DNA of 64,000 nucleotides from contig NZ_CP013438.1 of NCBI RefSeq assembly GCF_001718795.1, forward strand, positions 1,426,001 to 1,490,000. The letters run 5' to 3'. Of this stretch, positions 56,965 to 64,000 are shown piece after piece. Both the position numbers and the translations under genes were made by a program. The DNA is from Burkholderia latens. GTDB lineage: Bacteria > Pseudomonadota > Gammaproteobacteria > Burkholderiales > Burkholderiaceae. Each line of letters opens with the position of its first letter. Positions within the stretch are counted from its first letter, which is position 1. The notes beneath the pieces were generated by a model. That model saw only the letters and a program-made list of their open reading frames with translations. It was not told where the DNA came from and made no database searches.

Positions 56965-57672
56965 ATGACTCTCGATTTCGCACTCCGTCTTTTCACCGCG
57001 TTCGCCTGTGGCGTCGCGATCGGCCTCGAACGCCAGATGCGGCAACGCACGGCGGGCTTGCGCACCATCACGCTCGTCGCAAGCGGCGCGTGCCTGTTCG
57101 TCACGCTCGGCGTGCTGACGGGCAACGGCGTGGCCGGCGTCACGCAGATCGCCGCGTACGTCGTATCCGGCGTCGGCTTTCTGGGCGGCGGCGTGATCAT
57201 GCGCGACAAGGGCTCGATCCAGGGCATCAACACGGCCGCGACGCTGTGGTGCTCGGCCGCCGTCGGCGTGCTGGCCGGGTCCGGCCATTACGTGCCGGCG
57301 CTCGCCGGCACGGGCGTCGTGCTGCTCACCAACACGGTGCTGCGCGGCGTCAGCCAGGCGATCAACGCGACCCCCGTGTCGAACGCCGATCTCGTGCGCG
57401 AATACCAGATCACCGTGATCTGCCTGGCCGCCGACGAAGTGCACATCCGCACACTGCTGTCGAACTCGATGTACGCGAAACCGTTGTCGTTCCAAAGCCT
57501 GACGAGCGAGGACGTGCCGGAGCAGCCCGACCGGCTGAAGGTGACCGCGACGCTCAAGCTGCATCCGAAGGATCAGCAGAAACTTGAGCAGATTGCGAGC
57601 CGGATGAGCATGGAGAAGAGCATTTCCAGCGTGAGCTGGACCGCCAAGGAAGCCGAGCCGATGATGGAGTGA
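56965..57672 (+). CDS. MgtC/SapB family membrane protein
   Basis: 235 residues. Four or five membrane helices in residues 1-130 with MgtC motifs (GVAIGLERQMRQRTAGLRTI; GVGFLGGGVIMRDKGSIQGI; NTAATLWCSAAVGVLAGSG), then a soluble ACT-like C-terminal domain. MgtC proteins help bacteria survive low Mg2+ and inside macrophages, in part through effects on the F-type ATP synthase and phosphate uptake. The ATG at 56965 is the first start consistent with the family. The downstream gene cepR is convergent. Confidence 0.9.
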   Translation: MTLDFALRLFTAFACGVAIGLERQMRQRTAGLRTITLVASGACLFVTLGVLTGNGVAGVTQIAAYVVSGVGFLGGGVIMRDKGSIQGINTAATLWCSAAVGVLAGSGHYVPALAGTGVVLLTNTVLRGVSQAINATPVSNADLVREYQITVICLAADEVHIRTLLSNSMYAKPLSFQSLTSEDVPEQPDRLKVTATLKLHPKDQQKLEQIASRMSMEKSISSVSWTAKEAEPMME

Positions 57673-57710
57673 GCGGCGGCGGCGGCCGGCCCGCCGCATC
57701 CGGCCGCGCG

Positions 57711-58430
57711 TCAGGGCGTGTCGATGAGCCCGGCCGAGATCGCCTTGACCACCGCCTGCACCTTGTTGGTCGCCGCGAGCTTCTCGAGGATGTTGTTCAC
57801 GTGGAAGTTGACCGTACGCTCCGAGATGCTGAGGATCTGGCCGATTTCGCACGCGGTCTTTCCTTCGGCCGTCCAGCACAGCACCTCGCGCTCGCGCGCG
57901 GTCAGCGTGACGCCCGCCTCGGGCGACAGCTTCGGCACCATGAAGCGGCTCATCAGCGAATGCGACAGGTTCGCGAGCCAGTTCGTCTGCAGCGTCAGCA
58001 TGTTGATCTCGGCCGGCGTGAGCCGGTCGGCATGACGCGCGATGCTCAGCAAGCCGAACGCGCCGCGCGCCGCCCAGCTCGACTGAGCGACGCCCACCGA
58101 CAGCCCGTAGTCGCGCGCGTCCCGCCACAGTGGGCATGGATCGATCCGGTCGACGTCCGGCCAGACGATCATGTTGGTGCTCAGTGCGCCGTCGCGAACC
58201 GTCGAGTCGATCTCGATATAGTTCTGCGCCTGATAGTGCTCCATCCAGCCGTTCGGATAGGTATTGAAGATCGCGACCGCCGGCTTCGACACGGGCAGCG
58301 GCACGCGAATACCGTAACAGCAATATTCGAAGCCCAGGCGTTTAGAATAGGCGGCGATCCGCTGGAAGAGCTGCTGCTCGTCTTCCGCGGCACTGAACTG
58401 TTGGTAGGCATCCTGCCAGCGCAATTCCAT
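57711..58430 (-). CDS. cepR: Quorum-sensing regulator CepR (LuxR family)
   Basis: 239 residues, the length of CepR. The N-terminal acyl-homoserine-lactone domain has FEYCCYGIRVPLPVSKPAVA, YQAQNYIEIDSTVRDGAL and VWPDVDRIDPCPLWRDARDY; the C-terminal helix-turn-helix has LTAREREVLCWTAEGKTACE and ILSISERTVNFHVNNILEKL. With N-octanoyl-homoserine lactone it activates cepI and many virulence and protease genes in the Burkholderia cepacia complex. It is divergent from rsaM across 73 bp that contain a lux-box-like site. Confidence 0.97.
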   Translation of the reverse strand: MELRWQDAYQQFSAAEDEQQLFQRIAAYSKRLGFEYCCYGIRVPLPVSKPAVAIFNTYPNGWMEHYQAQNYIEIDSTVRDGALSTNMIVWPDVDRIDPCPLWRDARDYGLSVGVAQSSWAARGAFGLLSIARHADRLTPAEINMLTLQTNWLANLSHSLMSRFMVPKLSPEAGVTLTAREREVLCWTAEGKTACEIGQILSISERTVNFHVNNILEKLAATNKVQAVVKAISAGLIDTP

Positions 58431-58451
58431 TCTTTCTCCGACAACGTCACG

Positions 58452-58467
58452 CTGTCATACCTGTCAG
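58452..58467. promoter_or_regulatory. Lux-box-like site between cepR and rsaM
   Basis: CTGTCATACCTGTCAG fits the general lux-box form CTG-N10-CAG and lies 22 bp upstream of the cepR start and 37 bp upstream of rsaM. CepR is known to repress itself, so this may be its autoregulatory or rsaM control site. It is more diverged from the cepI box. Confidence 0.45.
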
Positions 58468-58503
58468 GTGCCAGCACCGGTTGGGGGCTGATACATTCCG
58501 CGC

Positions 58504-58947
58504 ATGACTTCACCTTTGTTGCATCCGGTCCGCGGCCCGTCTCCGGACGGCTACGTGCGCCTTTCCGAAAGCGCACTGGCCGCGCTCGCGCTCGACCATG
58601 TCGCCAGCGGCCTCGATGCATCGCTGCTCGCGGAACTGCGCGACAGCGCCATCGACGCGCGCCTGGCCGGCTACACCGAATGGCATCGTCCTGCCAGTGC
58701 CGGCGTCGCATACGTGACGGTCGGCTGGGACTGGTATCTCGAGCGCGCGACGGGCGCGTTCGTGATCGCGGGCGGCGACGTCCGCAGCAACATCATGGCC
58801 GTCGACACCGCGGGCGCCGATCTCGGCATGTTCCGCACCGCTGCCGCGCTCATCGAGCGGCTCGGCTGTGTGGACTGGCCGGCGGCAGTCGCGTCGTCGC
58901 TTCTGGGCCGCGACGATGCCTATCATGCCGGTCCGACGCTCCAGTGA
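58504..58947 (+). CDS. rsaM: RsaM family quorum-sensing modulator
   Basis: 147 residues, the family length. SESALAALALDHVASGLDAS, TEWHRPASAGVAYVTVGWDW and GGDVRSNIMAVDTAGADLG match the RsaM fold, which has no DNA-binding motif. In the B. cepacia complex and related species RsaM damps acyl-homoserine-lactone production and tunes CepI/CepR. Its place between cepR and cepI is the classic one. It is transcribed in the same direction as cepI, with a 210-bp gap holding the cepI promoter. Confidence 0.95.
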   Translation: MTSPLLHPVRGPSPDGYVRLSESALAALALDHVASGLDASLLAELRDSAIDARLAGYTEWHRPASAGVAYVTVGWDWYLERATGAFVIAGGDVRSNIMAVDTAGADLGMFRTAAALIERLGCVDWPAAVASSLLGRDDAYHAGPTLQ

Positions 58948-59078
58948 CAATCGGGCGCAGTTTCGTCTGACATTTCCGCAAGACTGGCGGTCTTTATAAG
59001 CAAAACCCGCCCGTATTTCAATCCCACCGATCAAGAAACCGTTACCACCGGTCAAATCGCATCGACCGATGCGTCACC

Positions 59079-59094
59079 CTGTAAGAGTTACCAG
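59079..59094 (+). promoter_or_regulatory. cep box of the cepI promoter
   Basis: CTGTAAGAGTTACCAG, the known CepR-binding sequence of the cepI promoter. A TGTAAT -10 hexamer lies at 59119-59124, so the box is centred about 44 bp before the likely start site, the activator position expected for CepR. The cepI ATG is at 59158. Confidence 0.9.
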
Positions 59095-59157
59095 TTACCG
59101 CCGCCTCGGGACGCGCGATGTAATGCGTGCATACCAAAGTATCGATCCGAGGACACC

Positions 59158-59766
59158 ATGCGGACCTTCGTTCACGAGGAAGGGCGGTTGCCGTACGAAC
59201 TTGCAGCGGATCTAGGGCGCTATCGGCGCCGTGTATTCGTCGAACAGCTCGGGTGGGCGCTTCCGTCGGCGAACGAAAGCTTCGAGCGCGATCAGTTCGA
59301 TCGCGACGATACCGTCTACGTGTTCGCACGAAACGCCAGTGGCGACATGTGCGGGTGTGCGCGCCTGTTGCCGACCACGCGTCCGTATCTGCTGAAGTCG
59401 CTGTTCGCCGATCTGATCGCCGAAGACGTCGCGCTGCCGGAATCGGCTGCCGTGTGGGAACTGTCGCGGTTTGCGGCAACCGGCGACGAAAGCGGAGCGG
59501 GAAACGCCGAGTGGGCCGTCCGCCCGATGCTCGCTGCCGTCGTCGAATGCGCGGCGCAGCTGGGTGCGCGGCAGCTGATCGGCGTGACGTTCGCGAGCAT
59601 GGAGCGGCTGTTCCGCCGGATCGGTGTGCACGCGCACCGCGCAGGGCCGCCGAAACAGGTGGACGGTCGTCTGGTGGTCGCGTGCTGGATCGACATCGAT
59701 CCGCAAACGTTTGCTGCACTTGGAATCGAGCCGGGACGGGCCTCCCGGGAAGCCATCGCTGCCTGA
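59158..59766 (+). CDS. cepI: Acyl-homoserine-lactone synthase CepI
   Basis: 202 residues, the length of CepI. The N-terminal half has the LuxI-family invariant region GRYRRRVFVEQLGWALPSAN and ESFERDQFDRDDTVYVFAR; later come GCARLLPTTRPYLLKSLFAD and WELSRFAAT, then ASMERLFRRIGVHAHRAGPP. It makes mainly N-octanoyl-homoserine lactone from SAM and acyl-ACP. It is activated by CepR through the cep box upstream. GAGGACACC precedes the ATG. A DUF5594 gene follows 52 bp later. Confidence 0.97.
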   Translation: MRTFVHEEGRLPYELAADLGRYRRRVFVEQLGWALPSANESFERDQFDRDDTVYVFARNASGDMCGCARLLPTTRPYLLKSLFADLIAEDVALPESAAVWELSRFAATGDESGAGNAEWAVRPMLAAVVECAAQLGARQLIGVTFASMERLFRRIGVHAHRAGPPKQVDGRLVVACWIDIDPQTFAALGIEPGRASREAIAA

Positions 59767-59818
59767 GCCGGAACGCGCGTAGTCCGGCCGGGCGGCATCG
59801 TAACGAAGGAGAAATACC

Positions 59819-60577
59819 GTGGACCAGTCTCAGGTCTTTCGCGCGATGATGCCCGGGTTGACGAGCGCCGGCGGCGCCCGCATCGCGGTTGCGTACCCGT
59901 TGTATCCGCGGCCGCTGCCGCTCGTGCGGCTCGATCGCCGCGGGCTCGTGTTCCGCTCGGCCGGCGCGGCGCCGCTCGTGTGCGGGCTGCCGCGCGCGGC
60001 CACGCTGCTTGCAGCCGACGAGCCGCTCTGCTCGCTGCGTCTCGTGATCCGCGACGTCGCCCCCGTAGGTGACGGCCGGCACGATCTGACGATGCAGCCG
60101 TCGGGCGCAGCCGGCGACGAGTTGCTGTGGCACGCGCTACGCGAACGCGAGCCGTACCGGCGTATCCGTCAGCCGCTCGCGCCATTCGATGCGATCGTCG
60201 CATCGAATGGCGCGCAACCGTCTGCCGGCGACGCACCGCGTCCGTCGCGCAGTGCGGCGTTCCGTCTACGCTGCCACAGCGATGCGCTGTTCTTTGCCGA
60301 CTGGCTCGAATATCACTTCGACGAGCTGCGCGCACTGTCGCAGCAGCACGGGCCGCAACTACAGCTCAACCAGCTGCAGCGGCAAGTGGCCGATGACGAG
60401 GTCGGCGTGCGTTTCGTCTACGACATCGACGGACACGCGGCGCGGCACGCGCTCACCGACTGCGCGCGCGAGGCCTGCGCGTGGATCGAGACGGAAATGC
60501 GCGACAAGTACGCGGTACCGGTCGCGCAGGAGCGGTTCGGTGCGCTCGCCGCACACGCGCGAGCGAGCGGAATGTGA
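59819..60577 (+). CDS. DUF5594 family protein downstream of cepI
   Basis: 252 residues from GTG at 59819, preceded by AAGGAGAAATACC. It is soluble, with no signal peptide. The C-terminal half (FADWLEYHFDELRALSQQHG; LNQLQRQVADDEVGVRFVYD; REACAWIETEMRDKYAVPVA) is the more ordered-looking part. The family seems limited to Burkholderia and its function is unknown. Its position 52 bp after cepI suggests that it is expressed with, or controlled by, the quorum-sensing genes. Confidence 0.8.
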   Translation: MDQSQVFRAMMPGLTSAGGARIAVAYPLYPRPLPLVRLDRRGLVFRSAGAAPLVCGLPRAATLLAADEPLCSLRLVIRDVAPVGDGRHDLTMQPSGAAGDELLWHALREREPYRRIRQPLAPFDAIVASNGAQPSAGDAPRPSRSAAFRLRCHSDALFFADWLEYHFDELRALSQQHGPQLQLNQLQRQVADDEVGVRFVYDIDGHAARHALTDCAREACAWIETEMRDKYAVPVAQERFGALAAHARASGM

Positions 60578-60663
60578 AAGCGACGGCGGCGGCTGGCACG
60601 TTGGTTACCGCCGTTGTCGGGTACGGCGCGGGTTGCGTTGCGTTGCACAATTGCAACTAGGGC

Positions 60664-60692
60664 TTGCCAGCCCTCGGGTTTTCCCTTAAAGT
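60664..60692 (+). promoter_or_regulatory. Promoter candidate of the double-hairpin small RNA
   Basis: TTGCCA (60664-60669) and TAAAGT (60687-60692) separated by 17 bp. The transcript start would be near 60699, directly in front of the C-rich hairpin. Confidence 0.45.
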
Positions 60693-60698
60693 TACATC

Positions 60699-60754
60699 CG
60701 TCTCCTCCATGTCTCCAAACATGGATTCAGCCCGCTCCAGTAGCGGGCTTTTTC
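60699..60754 (+). ncRNA. Candidate double-hairpin small RNA with C-rich anti-Shine-Dalgarno region
   Basis: About 56 nt. After CCGTCTCCTCC comes a first hairpin CCATGT-CTCCAA-ACATGG (60707-60724) and then a terminator hairpin AGCCCGCT-CCAGT-AGCGGGCT with T-run (60729-60754). The single-stranded CTCCTCC and the CTCC in the loop could pair with ribosome-binding sites. Burkholderia has a described class of short two-hairpin RNAs with C-rich loops that act in this way; I place this one there by structure, not by name. It lies between a DUF5594 gene and a GNAT gene. Confidence 0.55.
60729..60754 (+). terminator. Rho-independent terminator
   Basis: AGCCCGCT and AGCGGGCT form a perfect 8-bp stem around CCAGT and are followed by TTTTTC. 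It ends either the candidate small RNA or the DUF5594/cepI transcript. Confidence 0.8.
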
Positions 60755-61111
60755 TTGCCTGCGTGATTAATTAGGGCTGCATCGAAGCCCTCTTTCGCTC
60801 CTCGCACGGGCGGCCTCGCTCCCGCGATGTCTCATCGACGAACGGCTCGCGCGCAGCCGGTGTCGGCATTACCCCAACCCGTCGCCCATCTCGACAGAGC
60901 CGAATGCATGCGCTGCGACGCGTTCAACCTATCGGCTCTCCGCCCGATCGCCCAGCATCCGATGCGACATACGCACGCGCCGCCGCGGAGGGCTTCTCGC
61001 GCGAGACATCGATCAAATCGTGACAGGATGGACGTTCAAGGACGCGGACCGTTGCCGGGATCGTCCTGCAGAACGCGGAGTGGCGCTGAGGGGACGGGCA
61101 CGCCCGTGCTG
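60755..61111. other. 357-bp region with no recognised gene
   Basis: Between the terminator and the convergent GNAT gene stop. It begins AT-rich (GTGATTAATTAGG) and then turns GC-rich with only arginine-rich frames. No structure stands out. Confidence 0.4.
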
Positions 61112-61681
61112 TTACGTGCTGACGCGGCCGTCGAGATGAACGCACGTTGTGCGCGTGACGAACACGACATGGTGTCGCAACGCATGTCCCTGCGGCAGCG
61201 CGGGATGATCGAAATCGCGCGTCGGCTGCCGCGCCATTCCGAGCCGCTGCGCAACCTTTAGGGATCTCGAATTCGCTGCGGCCGTCCACGCGAAGATCTC
61301 GCCGAGCTCGAGCCGGTCGAATCCGTCGGCCAGTGCAGCGGCGGCCGCTTCGCTCGCGTAGCCATGCCCCCACGATGCGCGCGCCAGACGCCATATGATC
61401 TCAATGCACGGCGCCATCGGGTGCTCGTCGCGAACTTCGCGCGACAAACCGCAGAGGCCGATCAGTGCACCATCGGCACGACGCTCGATCGCCCATACAC
61501 CGAAACCGTTCGCATCGAAATGCGCTTCGAAGCGCGCGATGGCGGCTTCTGCCTCATCGACGGACATCGGCCCGCGCGCGAGCCACGCGGTCACATCGGG
61601 ATCCGCATGCATCGCAGCCAGCCCGCCGGCATCGTCAGGTCGCCAGCGACGCAACGTCAAGCGTGCGGATTCGATATTCAA
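61112..61681 (-). CDS. GNAT family N-acetyltransferase (RimJ/RimL-like)
   Basis: 189 residues. NIESARLTLRRWRPDDAGGL at the start, GVWAIERRADGALIGLCGLS and EIIWRLARASWGHGYASEAA (acetyl-CoA loop), and SRSLKVAQRLGM. This is the group that acetylates N-terminal or small-molecule amines such as ribosomal-protein N-termini. The start appears to be TTG at 61681 without a strong ribosome site. The GTP cyclohydrolase gene lies 267 bp further along the same strand. Confidence 0.85.
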   Translation of the reverse strand: MNIESARLTLRRWRPDDAGGLAAMHADPDVTAWLARGPMSVDEAEAAIARFEAHFDANGFGVWAIERRADGALIGLCGLSREVRDEHPMAPCIEIIWRLARASWGHGYASEAAAAALADGFDRLELGEIFAWTAAANSRSLKVAQRLGMARQPTRDFDHPALPQGHALRHHVVFVTRTTCVHLDGRVST

Positions 61682-61948
61682 TGGCCAGTTCTACCGTGAT
61701 CGGGACATGCAGGAGATACGCGATGCGCGGAGCCGTACGCGCGCAATCTCGCAGCGAAGGAACAAGGCGGAACGCGCAGCGAAAGGACGCGTCAATCGCG
61801 ATCGCCATCAGTGCCGGCCGGGAACATCGGTGGTCGCAACAACGGGCGACAGAAATTGAACGAAGCACGGCGCTTCGTTTCCCGCCGCAAGTTCGTCGAA
61901 GGAGCGCCCGACGCCCGCACACGTCGGGCGGCAGTCCGTCGAACGCTA

Positions 61949-62599
61949 TTACTCGTTTTCCTCGAAGTAATGCCCGAACTTCACCTGCTTGGTCCGGATA
62001 TAACGCTCGTTTTCCTCGCGCACGGGCACCGCAAGCGCCACGCGTTCGCACACGGGAATACCGTGCTTCACGAGCGTGTCGAACTTCTTCGGATTGTTGC
62101 TCATCAGTCGCACCGACGTCACGCCGAGGATCCGGAGGATCGCTGCGGCCGAGTCGTATTCGCGCGCGTCATCGGGCAAGCCGAGGTCGAGATTCGCCTC
62201 GACGGTGTCGCGCCCTTGCTCTTGCAACGCATATGCGCGGATCTTGTTGCTCAGGCCGATGCCGCGCCCTTCGTGACCGCGCAGATACAGCAGCACGCCG
62301 CGGTCTTCCGCCGCGATGTAACGCAGCGCGAGATCGAGCTGCTCGCCGCAATCGCAGCGGTACGAGCCGAACACGTCGCCGGTCAGGCATTCGGAATGAA
62401 GCCGCGTCAACACGGACTGCTCTCCGGTAACGTCACCCATCACGAGCGCGAGATGTTCGGCATCGCTGCCCGATACGCGAAAAGCGTACGACGTGAACGT
62501 ACCGTAGCGCGTGGGCAGCGACGCGGTGGCGACGAGCGTCACGCACTCGTCGGCCTGGCCATTGCCCTGCGCGGGCGATTGGGGACGCGAAGACATCAT
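61949..62599 (-). CDS. ribA: GTP cyclohydrolase II
   Basis: 216 residues. Zinc ligands C71, C82 and C84 ([20 protein letters not shown]), the catalytic [20 protein letters not shown] and [11 protein letters not shown] are all diagnostic. It converts GTP to the first pyrimidine intermediate of riboflavin synthesis. No other rib genes adjoin, so this may be a second copy outside the main riboflavin cluster. The two possible starts (62599 and 62596) are adjacent ATGs. Confidence 0.93.
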   Translation of the reverse strand: MMSSRPQSPAQGNGQADECVTLVATASLPTRYGTFTSYAFRVSGSDAEHLALVMGDVTGEQSVLTRLHSECLTGDVFGSYRCDCGEQLDLALRYIAAEDRGVLLYLRGHEGRGIGLSNKIRAYALQEQGRDTVEANLDLGLPDDAREYDSAAAILRILGVTSVRLMSNNPKKFDTLVKHGIPVCERVALAVPVREENERYIRTKQVKFGHYFEENE

Positions 62600-62776
62600 G
62601 AATTCAGTGGAAACGATCAGGAATGTAGGAGTTGTGTGGATAGTGCGTGACCGGAGTTTACCGCTAATCTGGAAACGTCACGCGACTGCCGCCGCCGGCC
62701 CGGCTATACTGGGCCCGTCGGGTGCCGCGCATCACGCCCTGCCTTCCCTGCATCGTCCAGCACACGGAGAAAGCAC

Positions 62777-63238
62777 ATGAGCACGACTGTCGCGCAAATT
62801 CTCAAGGCCAAGCCGGACTCCGGCCGCACCATCTACACCGTCAAGAAAACCGATTTCGTCTACGACGCCATCAAGCTGATGGCGGAAAAGGGAATCGGTG
62901 CGCTGCTGGTCATGGACGGCGATGAAATCGCGGGCATCGTCACCGAGCGCGATTACGCGCGCAAGATCGTACTGCAGGAGCGCTCGTCGAAGGCAACGCG
63001 CGTCGATGAAATCATGACGTCGAAGGTGCGCTACGTCGAACCGTCGCAATCCACCGATGAGTGCATGGCGTTGATGACCGAACACCGGATGCGCCACCTG
63101 CCCGTTCTCGACGGCGGCAAGCTGATCGGCCTGATCTCGATCGGCGACCTCGTGAAAAGCGTGATTGCCGATCAGCAATTCACGATCAGCCAGCTGGAGC
63201 ACTATATCCACGGCACGCCGGCCGTCACGTCCACCTGA
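62777..63238 (+). CDS. CBS-domain pair protein
   Basis: 153 residues made of two CBS domains: RTIYTVKKTDFVYDAIKLMA followed by GIGALLVMDGDEIAGIVTER, and MTSKVRYVEPSQSTDECMAL followed by MRHLPVLDGGKLIGLISIGD. Stand-alone CBS pairs bind adenosine nucleotides and regulate partner proteins. CGGAGAAAGC precedes the ATG. The next gene is convergent. Confidence 0.9.
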   Translation: MSTTVAQILKAKPDSGRTIYTVKKTDFVYDAIKLMAEKGIGALLVMDGDEIAGIVTERDYARKIVLQERSSKATRVDEIMTSKVRYVEPSQSTDECMALMTEHRMRHLPVLDGGKLIGLISIGDLVKSVIADQQFTISQLEHYIHGTPAVTST

Positions 63239-63248
63239 GTGTCGCAGC

Positions 63249-63279
63249 AAAAAAGGCCCAAACGCGTGAGCGTCTGGGC
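63249..63279 (-). terminator. Rho-independent terminator of the DUF4148 gene
   Basis: GCCCAAACGC and GCGTCTGGGC pair with one mismatch around GTGA. The A-run at 63249-63254 is a T-run on the minus strand, so it ends minus-strand transcription about 110 bp after the DUF4148 stop. Confidence 0.65.
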
Positions 63280-63390
63280 GGTAAAGCCGCCGGAATGCGG
63301 CGACGGAGGTTCTGCTCTGCTGACGCAGACGCGCGCGGGTGGCGCGCGTCCGGTCGGTCACATACTGTGCTCGGGCAGACCCGGAGATGT

Positions 63391-63720
63391 TTAGTTGCCG
63401 AAGTACACGGAGTTCACGGGGTTCGGCGCTTCCCGCGTCATGCGGCGGCCCGACTGGCCTGCGCTCGTCGCGACCGCACCATAGCCGCTCGTGTCGGCCT
63501 GGGCAAGCGTCGGCTGGTTCGGCTGGATCCGTTGTTCTGCAGCCTGGATGTTCTGCGGATATTGCGCATCGCTTGCGAGCGGCTTGTAGCCGTTCTGTTC
63601 GAGTTGCGCGAGTTCCGCGCGCACCTGGTCGCGGGTCAAACCTTGCTCGGACTGCGCAAACGATGCGATCGGGGTGGCAAGAACGGATGCAGCGATCGCT
63701 GCGTAGATGATCGACTTCAT
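63391..63720 (-). CDS. DUF4148 secreted protein
   Basis: 109 residues. A signal peptide ends near ASFAQS (residues 19-24). The mature part LTRDQVRAELAQLEQNGYKP followed by the short repeats ending ADTSGYGAVA is typical of DUF4148, a family abundant in Burkholderia with many paralogues per genome and no known function. GGAGGTCC precedes the ATG. The upstream 280 bp are AT-rich. Confidence 0.85.
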   Translation of the reverse strand: MKSIIYAAIAASVLATPIASFAQSEQGLTRDQVRAELAQLEQNGYKPLASDAQYPQNIQAAEQRIQPNQPTLAQADTSGYGAVATSAGQSGRRMTREAPNPVNSVYFGN

Positions 63721-64000
63721 GATGGACCTCCGAAATATGTTCTCTTTTGGCGTCGCTTCGGGCGGGACTGTCTGAAGCGATGGATCAAGTGTAGTGCTCG
63801 CGATACCAAGGGGAAACCCTTGGTTTGAACATACTGCGTTGCGTTTTCGGAAAAAATCGCCCGCCGATATCCCGCAAGATCACTATTACTTGAACCATTT
63901 TCAGAACAATGCCTGACGAAAGGCCGACAACCCGATTACCCATTCGGAAGGTTGTGTTGTAGAATCGTAAGGTTTTATTCGCCTGTCGATCTCTGTCCAC
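63721..64000. other. AT-rich intergenic region at the window edge
   Basis: Contains the promoter region of the DUF4148 gene. A TAGAAT hexamer at 63960-63965 could be the -10 of a plus-strand gene outside the window, though its -35 is weak. No gene is called here. Confidence 0.4.

Noticed and set aside
63785..64000. 71-codon minus-strand open frame at the window edge
   Set aside because: It has no ribosome site, atypical composition and lies in an AT-rich promoter region; it also runs to the window boundary, so it cannot be judged.

Overview
The window is GC-rich DNA of the Burkholderia cepacia complex. The strongest marker is the quorum-sensing locus near the right end: cepR, rsaM and cepI in their usual order, with a canonical cep box in front of cepI. 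In B. cenocepacia this locus is on chromosome 2, so a chromosome 2 origin is likely, but the species cannot be fixed by reading alone. No rRNA, tRNA, CRISPR array or intact transposon was found.

Left part (1-28 kb). After the tail of an MFS efflux pump come a quinone oxidoreductase divergent from a LysR regulator, a GNAT acetyltransferase, a MerR regulator, a lone SsuA-type binding protein, a VOC protein and a YhhN-like membrane protein. A four-gene operon follows (Baeyer-Villiger-type monooxygenase, SDR, di-iron-like metal-dependent hydrolase, epoxide-hydrolase-like alpha/beta hydrolase) with a palindromic operator candidate in front. Next are a glycolipid-binding-domain protein, a urea transporter / class II aldolase / tautomerase run, the 1613-residue NAD-glutamate dehydrogenase, and a small operon led by a 58-residue ribbon-helix-helix protein whose promoter carries tandem 8-bp repeats. 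Arylamine N-acetyltransferase, DUF2501, amidase, universal stress protein, an Nramp-related transporter and a DUF2252 protein complete this part.

Middle (29-46 kb). Fifteen minus-strand genes, many with 4- or 8-nt overlaps, run from a Rieske ferredoxin (43.06 kb) to a PPC-domain protein (29.1 kb). They supply a three-component Rieske oxygenase (ferredoxin, alpha subunit, FAD reductase; no beta subunit), two SDRs, a cupin, an alpha/beta hydrolase, an extradiol-type dioxygenase, an aldehyde dehydrogenase, a ThDP-dependent enzyme, an aspartate-dehydrogenase-like protein, an aromatic-acid MFS permease and an IclR regulator. A divergent porin and a second IclR paralogue flank it. Both divergent promoters carry the same palindrome, TGTTCC-N6-GGAACA, just downstream of the predicted start site. 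This is an apparently uncharacterised aromatic catabolic regulon; its substrate is unknown.

Scar region (45.9-48.1 kb). The 3' parts of tssL (type VI secretion, with a C-terminal OmpA domain) and tssA lie head to head and meet at about 46866. Beside them is the 5' stub of a pseudopilin gene. This looks like the remains of lost secretion clusters.

Right part (48-64 kb). AlkB-family dioxygenase, malonic-semialdehyde-reductase-like nitroreductase, metallophosphoesterase, a complete ytcA-mdtNOP-like tripartite efflux operon, MgtC with a long leader, cepR-rsaM-cepI and a DUF5594 gene, then a candidate double-hairpin small RNA with a C-rich loop, a GNAT acetyltransferase, GTP cyclohydrolase II, a CBS-pair protein and a DUF4148 secreted protein.
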